Positions 7,002 through 13,215 of a stretch of DNA of 14,815 nt are shown in pieces (within the stretch, counting starts at the first letter, position 1; each line of letters starts with the position of its first letter). Position numbers and translations under genes: made by a program. The stretch is from assembly GCA_011524425.1 (NCBI GenBank), contig WTKI01000376.1, forward strand, positions 1 to 14,815. Direction: 5' to 3'. This stretch comes from Altererythrobacter sp. GTDB lineage: Bacteria; Pseudomonadota; Alphaproteobacteria; Sphingomonadales; Sphingomonadaceae. Below the pieces are notes generated by a model. That model had not been told where the DNA came from. It saw only the letters and a program-made list of their open reading frames with translations, and did no database searches.

Positions 7002-7883
7002 ATGAACGCACACACCTCGATTGATCTTGCCAGCACACCCAAAGGTCCGACACCGGAAGATCTGGAAATCACAGTCCGCGACGAGCGTTTTGCGCGCGGC
7101 ATCGAAGCGCGCCGTTGGTGGCTTGGCGGAGACCCTGTTGCCACGGCATGGATGAACGCGCTGTCCGCAACTTTTCCGCGCGGCGAAGCGTTTTTCATCG
7201 AATCGGTCAAAGCCTTCCGTGATGGTGCGGACCCGAAGCTTTCGGCGGAAATCCGCGCCTTTGTTAAGCAGGAAATCAATCACACCCGCGAACATGTTGC
7301 GTTCAACCGGATGGCAGCAGACGCAGGATATGACATCGAAGCGATCGACAAGCGCGTGGAAAAATTGCTGGCAGAACTCAAAGACCGTCCGGTTGTGTTG
7401 AATCTGGCGGCGACAATGGCGCTGGAGCATTTCACTGCGATGCTGGGCCATGAGCTGCTGAAAAACCCTAAATATCTGGAAGGCGCTGACGGTGATCTGG
7501 GTGATTTGTGGCGCTGGCACTCTGCGGAAGAGATCGAGCACAAGGGTGTCGCCTATGACACCTGGATGCATGCAACGCGCGATTGGAGCCGCTGGAAGCG
7601 CTGGAAAGTCAAAAGCCTGATGATGCTGCTAGTGACTACCCGCTTCATCAAGCATCGCAGCGAAGACACCATGGAGCTGCTTGCACAGGATGGCCTGACC
7701 GGCTGGAAGTGGCGGCTGGCGCTCGCCAAATATTTGCTCGTCAGCCCAGGCTTCCTGCGCCGTATTCTGCCTGGTTGGGTCGCTTACTTCCTACCCGGTT
7801 TCCATCCCTGGAATGAAGATGATCGCGAGTTGATTCAGCTCTATGAAGGCGATTTCGAAGCTGCACTTATGCCTGCGGAGTAA
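7002..7883 (+). CDS. Predicted metal-dependent hydrolase (PF10118, ferritin-like)
   Basis: A 293-residue protein resembling the COG3687/PF10118 predicted metal-dependent hydrolases, whose true reaction is not known. It shows the di-iron-like carboxylate/histidine pattern: Glu62 and Glu67 in GEAFFIES, E91-x2-H94-x3-H98 in KQEINHTREH, E142-H143 in ALEHF, and EE-x2-H in WHSAEEIEHKG (176-180). The C-terminal part (about 200-270) is Trp-rich and amphipathic with a short hydrophobic stretch, suggesting loose membrane contact. GGAG at 6987-6990 supports the start. Divergent TetR and a palindromic site suggest induction by a small hydrophobic ligand; this is inference. It is followed by a strong bidirectional terminator. 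Confidence 0.85.
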   Translation: MNAHTSIDLASTPKGPTPEDLEITVRDERFARGIEARRWWLGGDPVATAWMNALSATFPRGEAFFIESVKAFRDGADPKLSAEIRAFVKQEINHTREHVAFNRMAADAGYDIEAIDKRVEKLLAELKDRPVVLNLAATMALEHFTAMLGHELLKNPKYLEGADGDLGDLWRWHSAEEIEHKGVAYDTWMHATRDWSRWKRWKVKSLMMLLVTTRFIKHRSEDTMELLAQDGLTGWKWRLALAKYLLVSPGFLRRILPGWVAYFLPGFHPWNEDDRELIQLYEGDFEAALMPAE

Positions 7884-7904
7884 ATCTCCTCTCCGGCAGC
7901 GCAA

Positions 7905-7938
7905 AAAGGCCTCGCAGTGACTGGACTGCGAGGCCTTT
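7905..7938. terminator. Strong bidirectional Rho-independent terminator
   Basis: AAAGGCCTCGCAGT (7905-7918) and ACTGCGAGGCCTTT (7925-7938) form a perfect 14-bp stem with loop GACTGG. It is flanked by A on the left (AAAAA) and T on the right, so it works for the hydrolase gene on the plus strand and for the GNAT gene on the minus strand. It sits between their convergent stop codons. Confidence 0.92.
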
Positions 7939-7957
7939 GTCTTAGCTGAACCGGCGC

Positions 7958-8509
7958 TCAGGCCGCTTTAGGCCACATATCGTCATCTTCAGCGAGGTCG
8001 ATAGCGTACCGCAAAGACGGCGCTTTTCCACCGCGCGCGAGAGAGAACTGCGCTTTACGCTCACCTGTTGGCTTAAAACCGACCTTGCAGAGCACCCTGC
8101 CTGATGCAGGATTGTCGGTGAAGTGACCGGCTTCGATCCGCTCGATGCCAAGGCTTCGCGCTACCTCAAGCACACCGCGAACAGCTTCTGTCGCAATGCC
8201 TTGCCCCCAATGGCTGCGCGCAATCCAGTAACCGATCTCAACGCACCCTTCTTCGCAGCGCTCGTGGCAATTTAATCCGACCATACCAACCAGATTCGAG
8301 CCATGCTCGCCCGGCATGGTGATCACAAATCGAGGGAGATTATCCGGCGCTGGTCGCGCAAGGAAGTCTCGCGCGTCTTTCAATGTGTACGGCCACGGCG
8401 CGCGAGCGAGATTGCAAACCACTGCGCGCTCGCCAATTCCAGCGAATAGCGCATCTGCATCTTCAGGCCATGCAGGCCGCAACAGCAGCCTTTGCGTAAT
8501 ATGAAACAT
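7958..8509 (-). CDS. GNAT-family N-acetyltransferase (RimJ-type)
   Basis: A 183-residue acetyltransferase, probably acting on a protein or small-molecule amine with acetyl-CoA. Seen: RLLLRPAWPEDADALF at the N-terminus (typical Acetyltransf_3), EIGYWIARSHWGQGIATEAV (pantetheine-binding Q-x-x-G-x-A variant, about 101-120), and NPASGRVLCKVGFKPTGE near the C-terminus, the RimJ/RimL pattern. The start at 8509 is supported by GGGAGAAA four bases upstream; the longer frame to 8617 has no such site and encodes unrelated residues. It lies downstream of rplU and rpmA on the same strand, an order common in alphaproteobacteria, but 203 bases and several hairpins separate it from rpmA. Confidence 0.9.
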   Translation of the reverse strand: MFHITQRLLLRPAWPEDADALFAGIGERAVVCNLARAPWPYTLKDARDFLARPAPDNLPRFVITMPGEHGSNLVGMVGLNCHERCEEGCVEIGYWIARSHWGQGIATEAVRGVLEVARSLGIERIEAGHFTDNPASGRVLCKVGFKPTGERKAQFSLARGGKAPSLRYAIDLAEDDDMWPKAA

Positions 8510-8614
8510 CGGATTTCTCCCAATGGAGTCGACGCACTGGGTTCCTACGCCAGCCACGTGACAATTGCATGATAGGCGGAGGCAGAACCTCGCCCGATTT
8601 GGAGGGAGAAACGA

Positions 8615-8649
8615 CAAGAGGGAGAAGGGTCGGCCCCTTCTCCCTCTTG
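8615..8649 (-). terminator. 15-bp hairpin downstream of rpmA
   Basis: CAAGAGGGAGAAGGG (8615-8629) pairs perfectly with CCCTTCTCCCTCTTG (8635-8649) around a five-base loop. On the minus strand it is followed by TCGTTTCTCCC, a poor T run, so termination is likely only partial. It can act as an end-protecting or attenuating hairpin for the rplU-rpmA message. An extra copy of one arm lies at 8602-8610. Confidence 0.6.
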
Positions 8650-8670
8650 GTGAGCCAGCTCTGGCTGGCT

Positions 8671-8702
8671 AGGACCGTCCCTTCTGGACGATCCTTTTAT
8701 TG
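8671..8702 (+). terminator. Hairpin with T run immediately downstream of rpmA (plus orientation)
   Basis: AGGACCGTCC (8671-8680) and GGACGATCCT (8686-8695) form a 10-bp stem with one mismatch and loop CTTCT, followed on the plus strand by TTTTATT. This is terminator-like for plus-strand transcription, although no plus-strand gene ends here. On the minus strand it is the first hairpin after rpmA. A weaker AGCCAG/CTGGCT pair (8653-8658, 8665-8670) follows. Confidence 0.5.
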
Positions 8703-8712
8703 AACCGTCCGC

Positions 8713-8982
8713 TTATTCGGCTGCTTCGGCCAACATGTCGACTGACACGTATTTGCGGCCAAGCTTGCCCTTGTGGAATCGCACCACGCCATCTTGGAGC
8801 GCGAACAGCGTATGGTCCTTGCCCATGCCCACGTTTGAGCCCGGGTAGAACTTCGTGCCGCGCTGACGCACGATAATGTTGCCAGCGATTACACCTTCGC
8901 TGCCGAACTTTTTGACGCCAAGGCGACGACCAGCTGAATCACGACCGTTACGTGATGAACCGCCTGCTTTCTTATGTGCCAT
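8713..8982 (-). CDS. rpmA: 50S ribosomal protein L27
   Basis: An 89-residue ribosomal protein, full length for bL27. The N-terminal [20 protein letters not shown] and [24 protein letters not shown] are characteristic. Its N-terminus reaches the peptidyl-transferase centre. AAGGA overlapping the rplU stop codon supports the start; the gap to rplU is 12 bases, so the two are translated from one message. Downstream lies a cluster of hairpins. Confidence 0.98.
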   Translation of the reverse strand: MAHKKAGGSSRNGRDSAGRRLGVKKFGSEGVIAGNIIVRQRGTKFYPGSNVGMGKDHTLFALQDGVVRFHKGKLGRKYVSVDMLAEAAE

Positions 8983-8994
8983 CGTCCGTAATCC

Positions 8995-9507
8995 TTACTT
9001 CTTGTCTGCGGCTTTAGGCGCTGCTTTCTTCGCAGGTGCCTTTTTCGCAGGTGCTTTCTTAGCTGCCGGTTTCTTCTCAGCTGCAGCCTTAGGCGCTGCT
9101 TTCTTAGCAGGAGCTTTCTTCGCAGCAGGTTTCTTAGCTGCCGCTGGTTTCGCTTCTGCTTCAGCTTTCTTCGGTGCAGCCGCTTTCTTAGCTGGCGCCT
9201 TTTTCGCGCCTGCACCCACGTCAGTAATGCGCAAAAGCGTCATCTGCTGACGATGGCCCGCCTTGCGGCGGTAATTGTGACGGCGACGCTTCTTGAAGAC
9301 GACGACTTTCTCGCTCTTAGCTTGAGCGATGATCTCAGCTGAAACCGTCACTTTCGAAGCATCAGCCAGCTTGTCACCGTCGCCAGCGAGCAGAACATCG
9401 CCCAGCGTCACTGTGTCGCCCGCTTCACCAGCGAGTTTTTCGACTGCAATCTTGTCTCCGGCGGCAACCCGGTATTGCTTGCCGCCTGTGCGCACTACTG
9501 CGAACAT
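8995..9507 (-). CDS. rplU: 50S ribosomal protein L21 with a long Lys/Ala-rich tail
   Basis: The first ~98 residues are a normal bL21 ([47 protein letters not shown]). The protein then continues for about 72 residues built from [18 protein letters not shown] and similar repeats, giving 170 residues instead of about 103. The tail resembles histone-H1-like or nucleic-acid-binding low-complexity tails, and its DNA (about 8998-9213) is correspondingly repetitive. The start at 9507 is fixed by the L21 N-terminus; the frame extends upstream without homology. The GAAAGTGA ahead of it is a weak Shine-Dalgarno. It heads the rplU-rpmA unit, with a leader of about 90 bases. Confidence 0.97.
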   Translation of the reverse strand: MFAVVRTGGKQYRVAAGDKIAVEKLAGEAGDTVTLGDVLLAGDGDKLADASKVTVSAEIIAQAKSEKVVVFKKRRRHNYRRKAGHRQQMTLLRITDVGAGAKKAPAKKAAAPKKAEAEAKPAAAKKPAAKKAPAKKAAPKAAAEKKPAAKKAPAKKAPAKKAAPKAADKK

Positions 9508-9570
9508 GGTCGTATCACTTTCAATCTTGTGCTGTGCCCCTTCACCCGTGGAAAAGGCGCGCCCGACGCC

Positions 9571-9583
9571 CCGCAACAAGCGG
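9571..9583 (-). other. Small hairpin in the rplU leader
   Basis: CCGC and GCGG (plus coordinates 9571-9574 and 9580-9583) pair around a five-base loop in the untranslated leader of rplU, about 64-76 bases before the start codon. Ribosomal-protein leaders often carry autoregulatory structures, but I cannot show one here. Confidence 0.25.
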
Positions 9584-9602
9584 TCTGCCGGAAAGAAGCG
9601 TG

Positions 9603-9631
9603 CCGTTAAGGGAAGAGAGGCCTCAAGTCAA
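9603..9631 (-). promoter_or_regulatory. Candidate rplU-rpmA promoter
   Basis: On the minus strand TTGACT (9626-9631) and TAACGG (9603-9608) are separated by exactly 17 bases. They lie about 95-125 bases upstream of the rplU start, giving a leader of roughly 90 bases. The -35 is a strong match; the -10 is weak, as is common in alphaproteobacteria. Confidence 0.5.
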
Positions 9632-9738
9632 CGCCAGATAGCGGGTTTTTGGCCCTTTGAAGCACGCTTTCTCTAAGCACACCTCTTGTAACCACTCAAT
9701 GGGTGGCGCGGGCCAGTGACTATGATATGACGGTCACC

Positions 9739-10260
9739 ATGGATCGCACAGGAAAAAGATTTGCGTTGATGGTGTGTGCGATTTGCACAATTGCGACCGG
9801 CTGCGCAGGTGGATCTGACCGGTATCCAAGCCTTGCTGTACGCGATGCAGAGCGCATTCAAGGCACGTTCGAGCCAGTCGATTCGAGTGACGCCGTCACT
9901 AAGCCTCGCCCAGCCCCACCTGGCCAGCAGTCCCAGTTGAATGCATTGCTGTCCGAGGCCGGAGCAGTTCATGCAGATTTCATGGAATCCGTGCCTGCTG
10001 CGCAAGACCTTATCCTGGCAATTGACGAGACAGGGCCGGAGAACAAAGCGTGGGGCGATGCGCAAGTGGCTTTGGCCGCGCTTGAGTCCCGGCGGAGCCA
10101 GGCAGCGATTGCATTAGGCGATATGGACCTGCTTTATGCCAATGCGAGCGCTGATTTTGTTGAACGGAGAGAAATTGACGCGGCGCGCCAGCAAGTCATA
10201 GCGCTGATAGAACAGGAAGATGCGATCCTGGCTGAGCTTCGCAGACAAATTTCGCAATGA
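9739..10260 (+). CDS. Putative lipoprotein coupled to the FNR-type regulator
   Basis: About 173 residues. The N-terminus MDRTGKRFALMVCAICTIAT followed by G-C (Cys22) is a lipoprotein signal peptide with a slightly atypical lipobox (A-T-G-C). After a Pro-rich linker (PRPAPPGQQ) the remainder is predicted largely helical and charged (about 65-173, ending EQEDAILAELRRQISQ), a coiled-coil-like profile. I do not recognise the family. Starts at GTG 9703 and ATG 9727 are also in frame. ATG 9739 is preferred because it leaves a normal positively charged signal-peptide n-region; none has a clear Shine-Dalgarno. Its TGA overlaps the ATG of the next gene (ATGA), so the two are almost certainly translated together. 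Confidence 0.7.
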   Translation: MDRTGKRFALMVCAICTIATGCAGGSDRYPSLAVRDAERIQGTFEPVDSSDAVTKPRPAPPGQQSQLNALLSEAGAVHADFMESVPAAQDLILAIDETGPENKAWGDAQVALAALESRRSQAAIALGDMDLLYANASADFVERREIDAARQQVIALIEQEDAILAELRRQISQ

Positions 10261-10955
10261 GTCTCGCTTGCGCTGAATGCCCTGTCAGAGACAGCGCTGC
10301 ATGCGCCGTGCTGAGCGAAGAGGAACGCAAGGCCCTCGCGTCCGCAGGACGCACACGCAAATTGTCTCGTGGTGAACTGCTGTTTGCCGCAGGTGATACT
10401 GACACGGCCTGCGCGACGCTCGTTACCGGGGCACTAAAGGTTGTAGCGCACAACGTTGACGGCAACGAGCAAATACTCGCGCTGATCCATCCATCGGGCT
10501 TCATCGGCGAAATGTTCGCGCCCTTCGCTCAGCATGACGTCGTCTCACTGACAGACAGCCAGTTATGCACGTTTGCACGCAAGGATATGGAACGCGCGAT
10601 CGACGAATATCCAGCCCTTGCCCGGGCACTGCTTCGCCGCAGTCAGGAAGACCTGCATTCTGCCCGCAGCATGCTGGAGCGCACAGCACGCGCTAGCGCT
10701 GAGTCGCGATTGGCTGCATTGATCCATGACTTCGCGCATGCCGCCAGCGATTCGCCATGTCATCCTGCCTCGCAGTTCGACTTGCCGCTTACACGAGGGG
10801 AGATAGCGAACATGCTGGGCCTGACGATCGAAACAGTAAGCCGCAAATTGAGTGATCTGGAGAAAATGGGTGCGATCCGCCGTAAAGGCAAACGCGGGAT
10901 CGAATTGCTCGACCCCGCGCTCTTGCTGTCCCTCTCCAGGAAGGAATTTGGTTGA
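10257..10955 (+). CDS. FNR-type [4Fe-4S] oxygen-sensing regulator (Crp/Fnr family)
   Basis: A 232-residue transcription factor. N-terminal cysteines Cys5, Cys8 and Cys16 (C-A-E-C then C after seven residues) plus Cys104 in SQLCTF supply four ligands for an oxygen-labile cluster, as in FNR/FnrL. A cNMP-binding-type beta barrel follows (about 30-115), then a long dimer helix (about 120-160). The helix-turn-helix is at about 178-205 with IETVSRKL, whose Glu192, Ser195 and Arg196 are the FNR-type residues that read TTGAT-N4-ATCAA. A perfect site of this kind is at 11443-11456. It starts inside the stop codon of the lipoprotein gene and has no box of its own nearby. FixK or Dnr relatives lack the N-terminal cysteines, which argues for true FNR. 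Confidence 0.92.
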   Translation: MSLACAECPVRDSAACAVLSEEERKALASAGRTRKLSRGELLFAAGDTDTACATLVTGALKVVAHNVDGNEQILALIHPSGFIGEMFAPFAQHDVVSLTDSQLCTFARKDMERAIDEYPALARALLRRSQEDLHSARSMLERTARASAESRLAALIHDFAHAASDSPCHPASQFDLPLTRGEIANMLGLTIETVSRKLSDLEKMGAIRRKGKRGIELLDPALLLSLSRKEFG

Positions 10956-10969
10956 AGCAGAACGCTTCA
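10953..10969. terminator. Short hairpin formed by two convergent stop codons
   Basis: TGAAGC (10953-10958) pairs with GCTTCA (10964-10969) around AGAAC. The fnr-type stop TGA (10953-10955) and the convergent gene's stop (10967-10969) form the ends of the same stem. A six-base stem without a T run is weak as a terminator. Confidence 0.35.
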
Positions 10970-11389
10970 GACGGTTGCGGCTATCATCACCACCGCAAGA
11001 CCCCAAAACACGATCAGGACCGGCAAGATAAGCATTTGAATGGCCGCATCGCGCGCTGACAGGCGACCAGTGTAAGTCATCTCACCTCTTTCCTTGAACT
11101 TACTCCAGCTCATCGCGCGCGACTTGGATTGCGGGTTGAGCCGAGTCCACAAGGCAGGAACACCAAAGCCTGCGATCACGAACAGTACAAAAATTGCCAT
11201 CGGAATAATCAGGCCTTCGCTGCTCAGTCCTGCGGCCATAATTCCCAAAAAGCCGAGATAAAGCGCAACTGTCGCGCCATAGAGCCGGCGTGGCAGCTCA
11301 AAGGTCCGATCAACTTCGACCGCCGGTGACGGCGCATCGACGATGCGGGCTTTGTCGTCGAGTAGCTCTGTAGAAATAAGTTTGGACAT
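10967..11389 (-). CDS. Small inner-membrane protein of unknown function, with an FNR box upstream
   Basis: A 140-residue protein with a soluble N-terminus of about 35 residues and three hydrophobic segments (about 37-56 LYGATVALYLGFLGIMAAGL; 59-81 GLIIPMAIFVLFVIAGFGVP; 115-138 AIQMLILPVLIVFWGLAVVM). The loop between the second and third contains a basic stretch (RLNPQSKSRAMSWSKFKERGE). I do not recognise the family. GGAG eight bases before the ATG at 11389 supports the start; the upstream in-frame start at 11419 has none. It lies 88 bases downstream of moaE on the same strand, and an FNR site in that gap suggests its own low-oxygen promoter. Confidence 0.8.
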   Translation of the reverse strand: MSKLISTELLDDKARIVDAPSPAVEVDRTFELPRRLYGATVALYLGFLGIMAAGLSSEGLIIPMAIFVLFVIAGFGVPALWTRLNPQSKSRAMSWSKFKERGEMTYTGRLSARDAAIQMLILPVLIVFWGLAVVMIAATV

Positions 11390-11442
11390 GATGATTGCTC
11401 CTTCTGATGGAGCCTTCATGTCCCGATTCGACTGCGCGCACC

Positions 11443-11456
11443 TTGATCTGGATCAA
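11443..11456 (-). promoter_or_regulatory. Perfect FNR box
   Basis: TTGAT-CTGG-ATCAA matches the FNR consensus TTGAT-N4-ATCAA at every fixed position. It is centred about 60 bases upstream of the ATG of the membrane-protein gene. If FNR activates at -41.5, the -10 would fall at CATGAA, 22 bases downstream on the minus strand, and the untranslated leader would be about 20 bases. It lies after the moaE stop codon, so it cannot drive moaE. Site recognition is sequence-based; binding is inference, though the regulator gene is about 500 bases away. Confidence 0.75.
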
Positions 11457-11477
11457 ACTGCGAAAATTAATCCAAGT

Positions 11478-11921
11478 TTAGTCCCAGCGGGACAGATCAG
11501 CATAGTCTTCAGCGCGCGGCTCGATCCAGCTCCACGCGCCCGCCTTCAGCTCGCGTTTCCAGAACCAGGCTGCGCTCTTGAGATGGTCCATGCAAAAGTC
11601 GACCGCCTCAATCGCAGGCCGCCGGTGCGCTGCAGCCGCTGAAACGCACACAATCGGCTCTCCGGGATGCATCCGACCGACCCGGTGAACCATTAAGAGC
11701 CCCATCAAATCGAAGCGGGCGAAGGCCTTGTCAGCGAGTACTTCCATGCCCGGTAAAGTCAGCGGTTCGTAATGCGAGAGCTCCAGCATTTCGACGCTAT
11801 CTTCTGCGCGAACTTCGCCAACAAACGTGCATACCCCGCCCAAGCCCGGGTTCGCGTTCGTAAAAGGCTCGATCAGAGCACCGGGAATAAATGGTTCAGG
11901 CAGCAAACGGATGTCGCGCAT
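11478..11921 (-). CDS. moaE: Molybdopterin synthase catalytic subunit (MoaE)
   Basis: A 147-residue large subunit of molybdopterin synthase, which with MoaD adds two sulfurs to precursor Z (EC 2.8.1.12). Seen: GGVCTFVGEVR (29-38), LELSHYEPL (46-54), HRVGRMHPGEPIV (79-91), and the catalytic region MDHLKSAAWFWKRE with Lys115 and Lys122, matching the two essential lysines of E. coli MoaE. The start at 11921 lies one base after the moaD stop codon; the longer frame overlapping moaD has no homology. Last of the tightly packed mo-cofactor genes; no T run terminates it. Confidence 0.95.
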   Translation of the reverse strand: MRDIRLLPEPFIPGALIEPFTNANPGLGGVCTFVGEVRAEDSVEMLELSHYEPLTLPGMEVLADKAFARFDLMGLLMVHRVGRMHPGEPIVCVSAAAAHRRPAIEAVDFCMDHLKSAAWFWKRELKAGAWSWIEPRAEDYADLSRWD

Positions 11922-11922
11922 C

Positions 11923-12165
11923 TCATCCCCCGCTAACCGGCGGGAGCAGTGCAACTTCGTCTCCATCCTGGGCATTAAGCGAGGTCTTGTCCGCCAGCAC
12001 GCGCCCAGCGCAGGCCACATTCACGCGGTCATCGCGCAGCTGCTCAGCCACTTTCGGGTTAACAGCGCTGAGCAAGCCGTCCCAAGTGATAGGCGCAGTC
12101 GCTTCAATTGCGTCTGCACCAGCCATATCGCGCAAGGGGCCTAGAAAGACGATTGTGACGGCCAA
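11923..12165 (-). CDS. moaD: Molybdopterin synthase sulfur carrier subunit (MoaD), TTG start
   Basis: An 80-residue ubiquitin-like sulfur carrier. The C-terminus LLPPVSGG ends in the obligatory Gly-Gly, which MoeB adenylates and thiocarboxylates. The N-terminal strand AVTIVFLGPLRDMAG is typical. The first in-frame start is TTG at 12165; GGAGG seven bases upstream, inside the last moaA codons, makes it convincing. The moaA stop lies three bases from this start, so translation is coupled. moeB, moaB and moaC are not in the window. Confidence 0.93.
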   Translation of the reverse strand: MAVTIVFLGPLRDMAGADAIEATAPITWDGLLSAVNPKVAEQLRDDRVNVACAGRVLADKTSLNAQDGDEVALLPPVSGG

Positions 12166-12168
12166 AAA

Positions 12169-13215
12169 TCAACCTCCGGTCATGGACATATGGCGCGGCA
12201 GATGCGGTGCTTGTCCAGCTTCGGAGATATCGAAATGATGGCGTTCCGGCTTGATCCTCATTGCTTCGTTGAGCGCAGCTTCCAGATTGGCTTCTGGCTG
12301 ATCGGAACGCAAAGCAGCGCGCAGATCCACGCGCTCTCCGCCGCCAAGACAGGGATAAAGCTGCCCGGTGGCGGTAACGCGCAAGCGGTTGCAACCGGAA
12401 CAGAAATTTCCTGTCAAAGGCGTGATGAAGCCAAGCCGACCACCTGTTTCTGCAACATCGACATAGCGCGCCGGACCGCCTGTTGAATGGTCGATATCGG
12501 TTAGCCCCCAATGCCGCTCCAACTTAGCGCGAACATCGGTGAGCGGCAGATAGTGATCGATCCGGTCGCCATCGACTTCGCCCAATGGCATGACTTCTAT
12601 CAGCGTCACATCGTGTCCTTGCCCGTGTGCCCAGCTGACCAGATCAGCAATCTCGTGCTCGTTAATGTCTTTCAGTGCGACGGTGTTCAGCTTGACCTTG
12701 AGGCCAGCCTCCTTTGCGGCCGCAATGCCATCCAACACCTGCGGTAAGCGATTGCGACGCGAAAGCTCTTCGAACCGCACCGGATCAAGCGTGTCGAGCG
12801 AGATATTGACCCGGCGCACGCCAGCCTTGGCAAGGCTGTCTGCATGTTTCGCCAACTGTGTCGCGTTCGTCGTCAGCGTCAGTTCTTCCAGCCCCCGGCC
12901 CAGTTCGCGCCCCAAGGCGGTAAACAGATCGCCGATGTCACGCCTCACCAGAGGCTCGCCGCCGGTAATGCGCAGTTTTGTAACTCCGCGCGCAATAAAG
13001 CCCAGCGCGAGCTGATGCAGCTCTTCAAGGCTCAACACTTCCTTGCGCGGCAGGAAAGTCATCTGTTCGGGCATGCAGTAAGAGCAGCGAAGGTCGCAGC
13101 GATCCGTTACTGACAAACGGAGGTAAGAAATGCGCCTTTGGAAGCCGTCCACCAGCGGACGCACTTCTGGCGGCTGAAACAGAACATCGCGCTGTCTTGT
13201 CGTAATCTCAGTCAT
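12169..13215 (-). CDS. moaA: GTP 3',8-cyclase (MoaA), radical SAM
   Basis: First enzyme of molybdenum-cofactor synthesis: it converts GTP to 3',8-cyclo-GTP with SAM (EC 4.1.99.22). 348 residues. Seen: the radical-SAM cysteines C40-x3-C44-x2-C47 in CDLRCSYCMPE, GGEP at 85-88, the second cluster C272-x2-C275-x13-C289 in FCSGCNRLRV...YPCL, and the conserved C-terminal Gly-Gly (MSMTGG). The start at 13215 overlaps the upstream gene's stop by eight bases (ATGACTGA); the ATG is followed by the normal MoaA N-terminus (RRISYLRLSVTDRC). MoaC, its partner, is not in the window. Confidence 0.97.
   Translation of the reverse strand: MTEITTRQRDVLFQPPEVRPLVDGFQRRISYLRLSVTDRCDLRCSYCMPEQMTFLPRKEVLSLEELHQLALGFIARGVTKLRITGGEPLVRRDIGDLFTALGRELGRGLEELTLTTNATQLAKHADSLAKAGVRRVNISLDTLDPVRFEELSRRNRLPQVLDGIAAAKEAGLKVKLNTVALKDINEHEIADLVSWAHGQGHDVTLIEVMPLGEVDGDRIDHYLPLTDVRAKLERHWGLTDIDHSTGGPARYVDVAETGGRLGFITPLTGNFCSGCNRLRVTATGQLYPCLGGGERVDLRAALRSDQPEANLEAALNEAMRIKPERHHFDISEAGQAPHLPRHMSMTGG

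Noticed and set aside
8998..9213. Short repeated DNA resembling a repeat array
   Set aside because: The repeats are in frame codons of the L21 tail with no regular repeat-spacer pattern, so not CRISPR.
8876..9250. Plus-strand ORF rich in AAFFAGAF repeats, suggestive of a membrane protein
   Set aside because: It is the exact antisense of the L21 Lys/Ala tail and L27 start; hydrophobicity follows from the complement of AAG/GCN codons.
9692..9726. CCACTCA/TGGGTGG inverted repeat and TATGAT as a promoter for the lipoprotein gene
   Set aside because: No -35 element at proper spacing, and TATGAT would leave only a few bases of leader; too weak to list.
10563..11006. 147-residue minus-strand ORF over the FNR-type gene
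   Set aside because: Overlaps the entire DNA-binding half of a well-supported regulator and has Cys/Arg-rich shadow composition.
12250..12263. TTGATCCTCATTG as a second FNR box
   Set aside because: The second half-site is ATTGC, not ATCAA, and it lies within moaA coding sequence.
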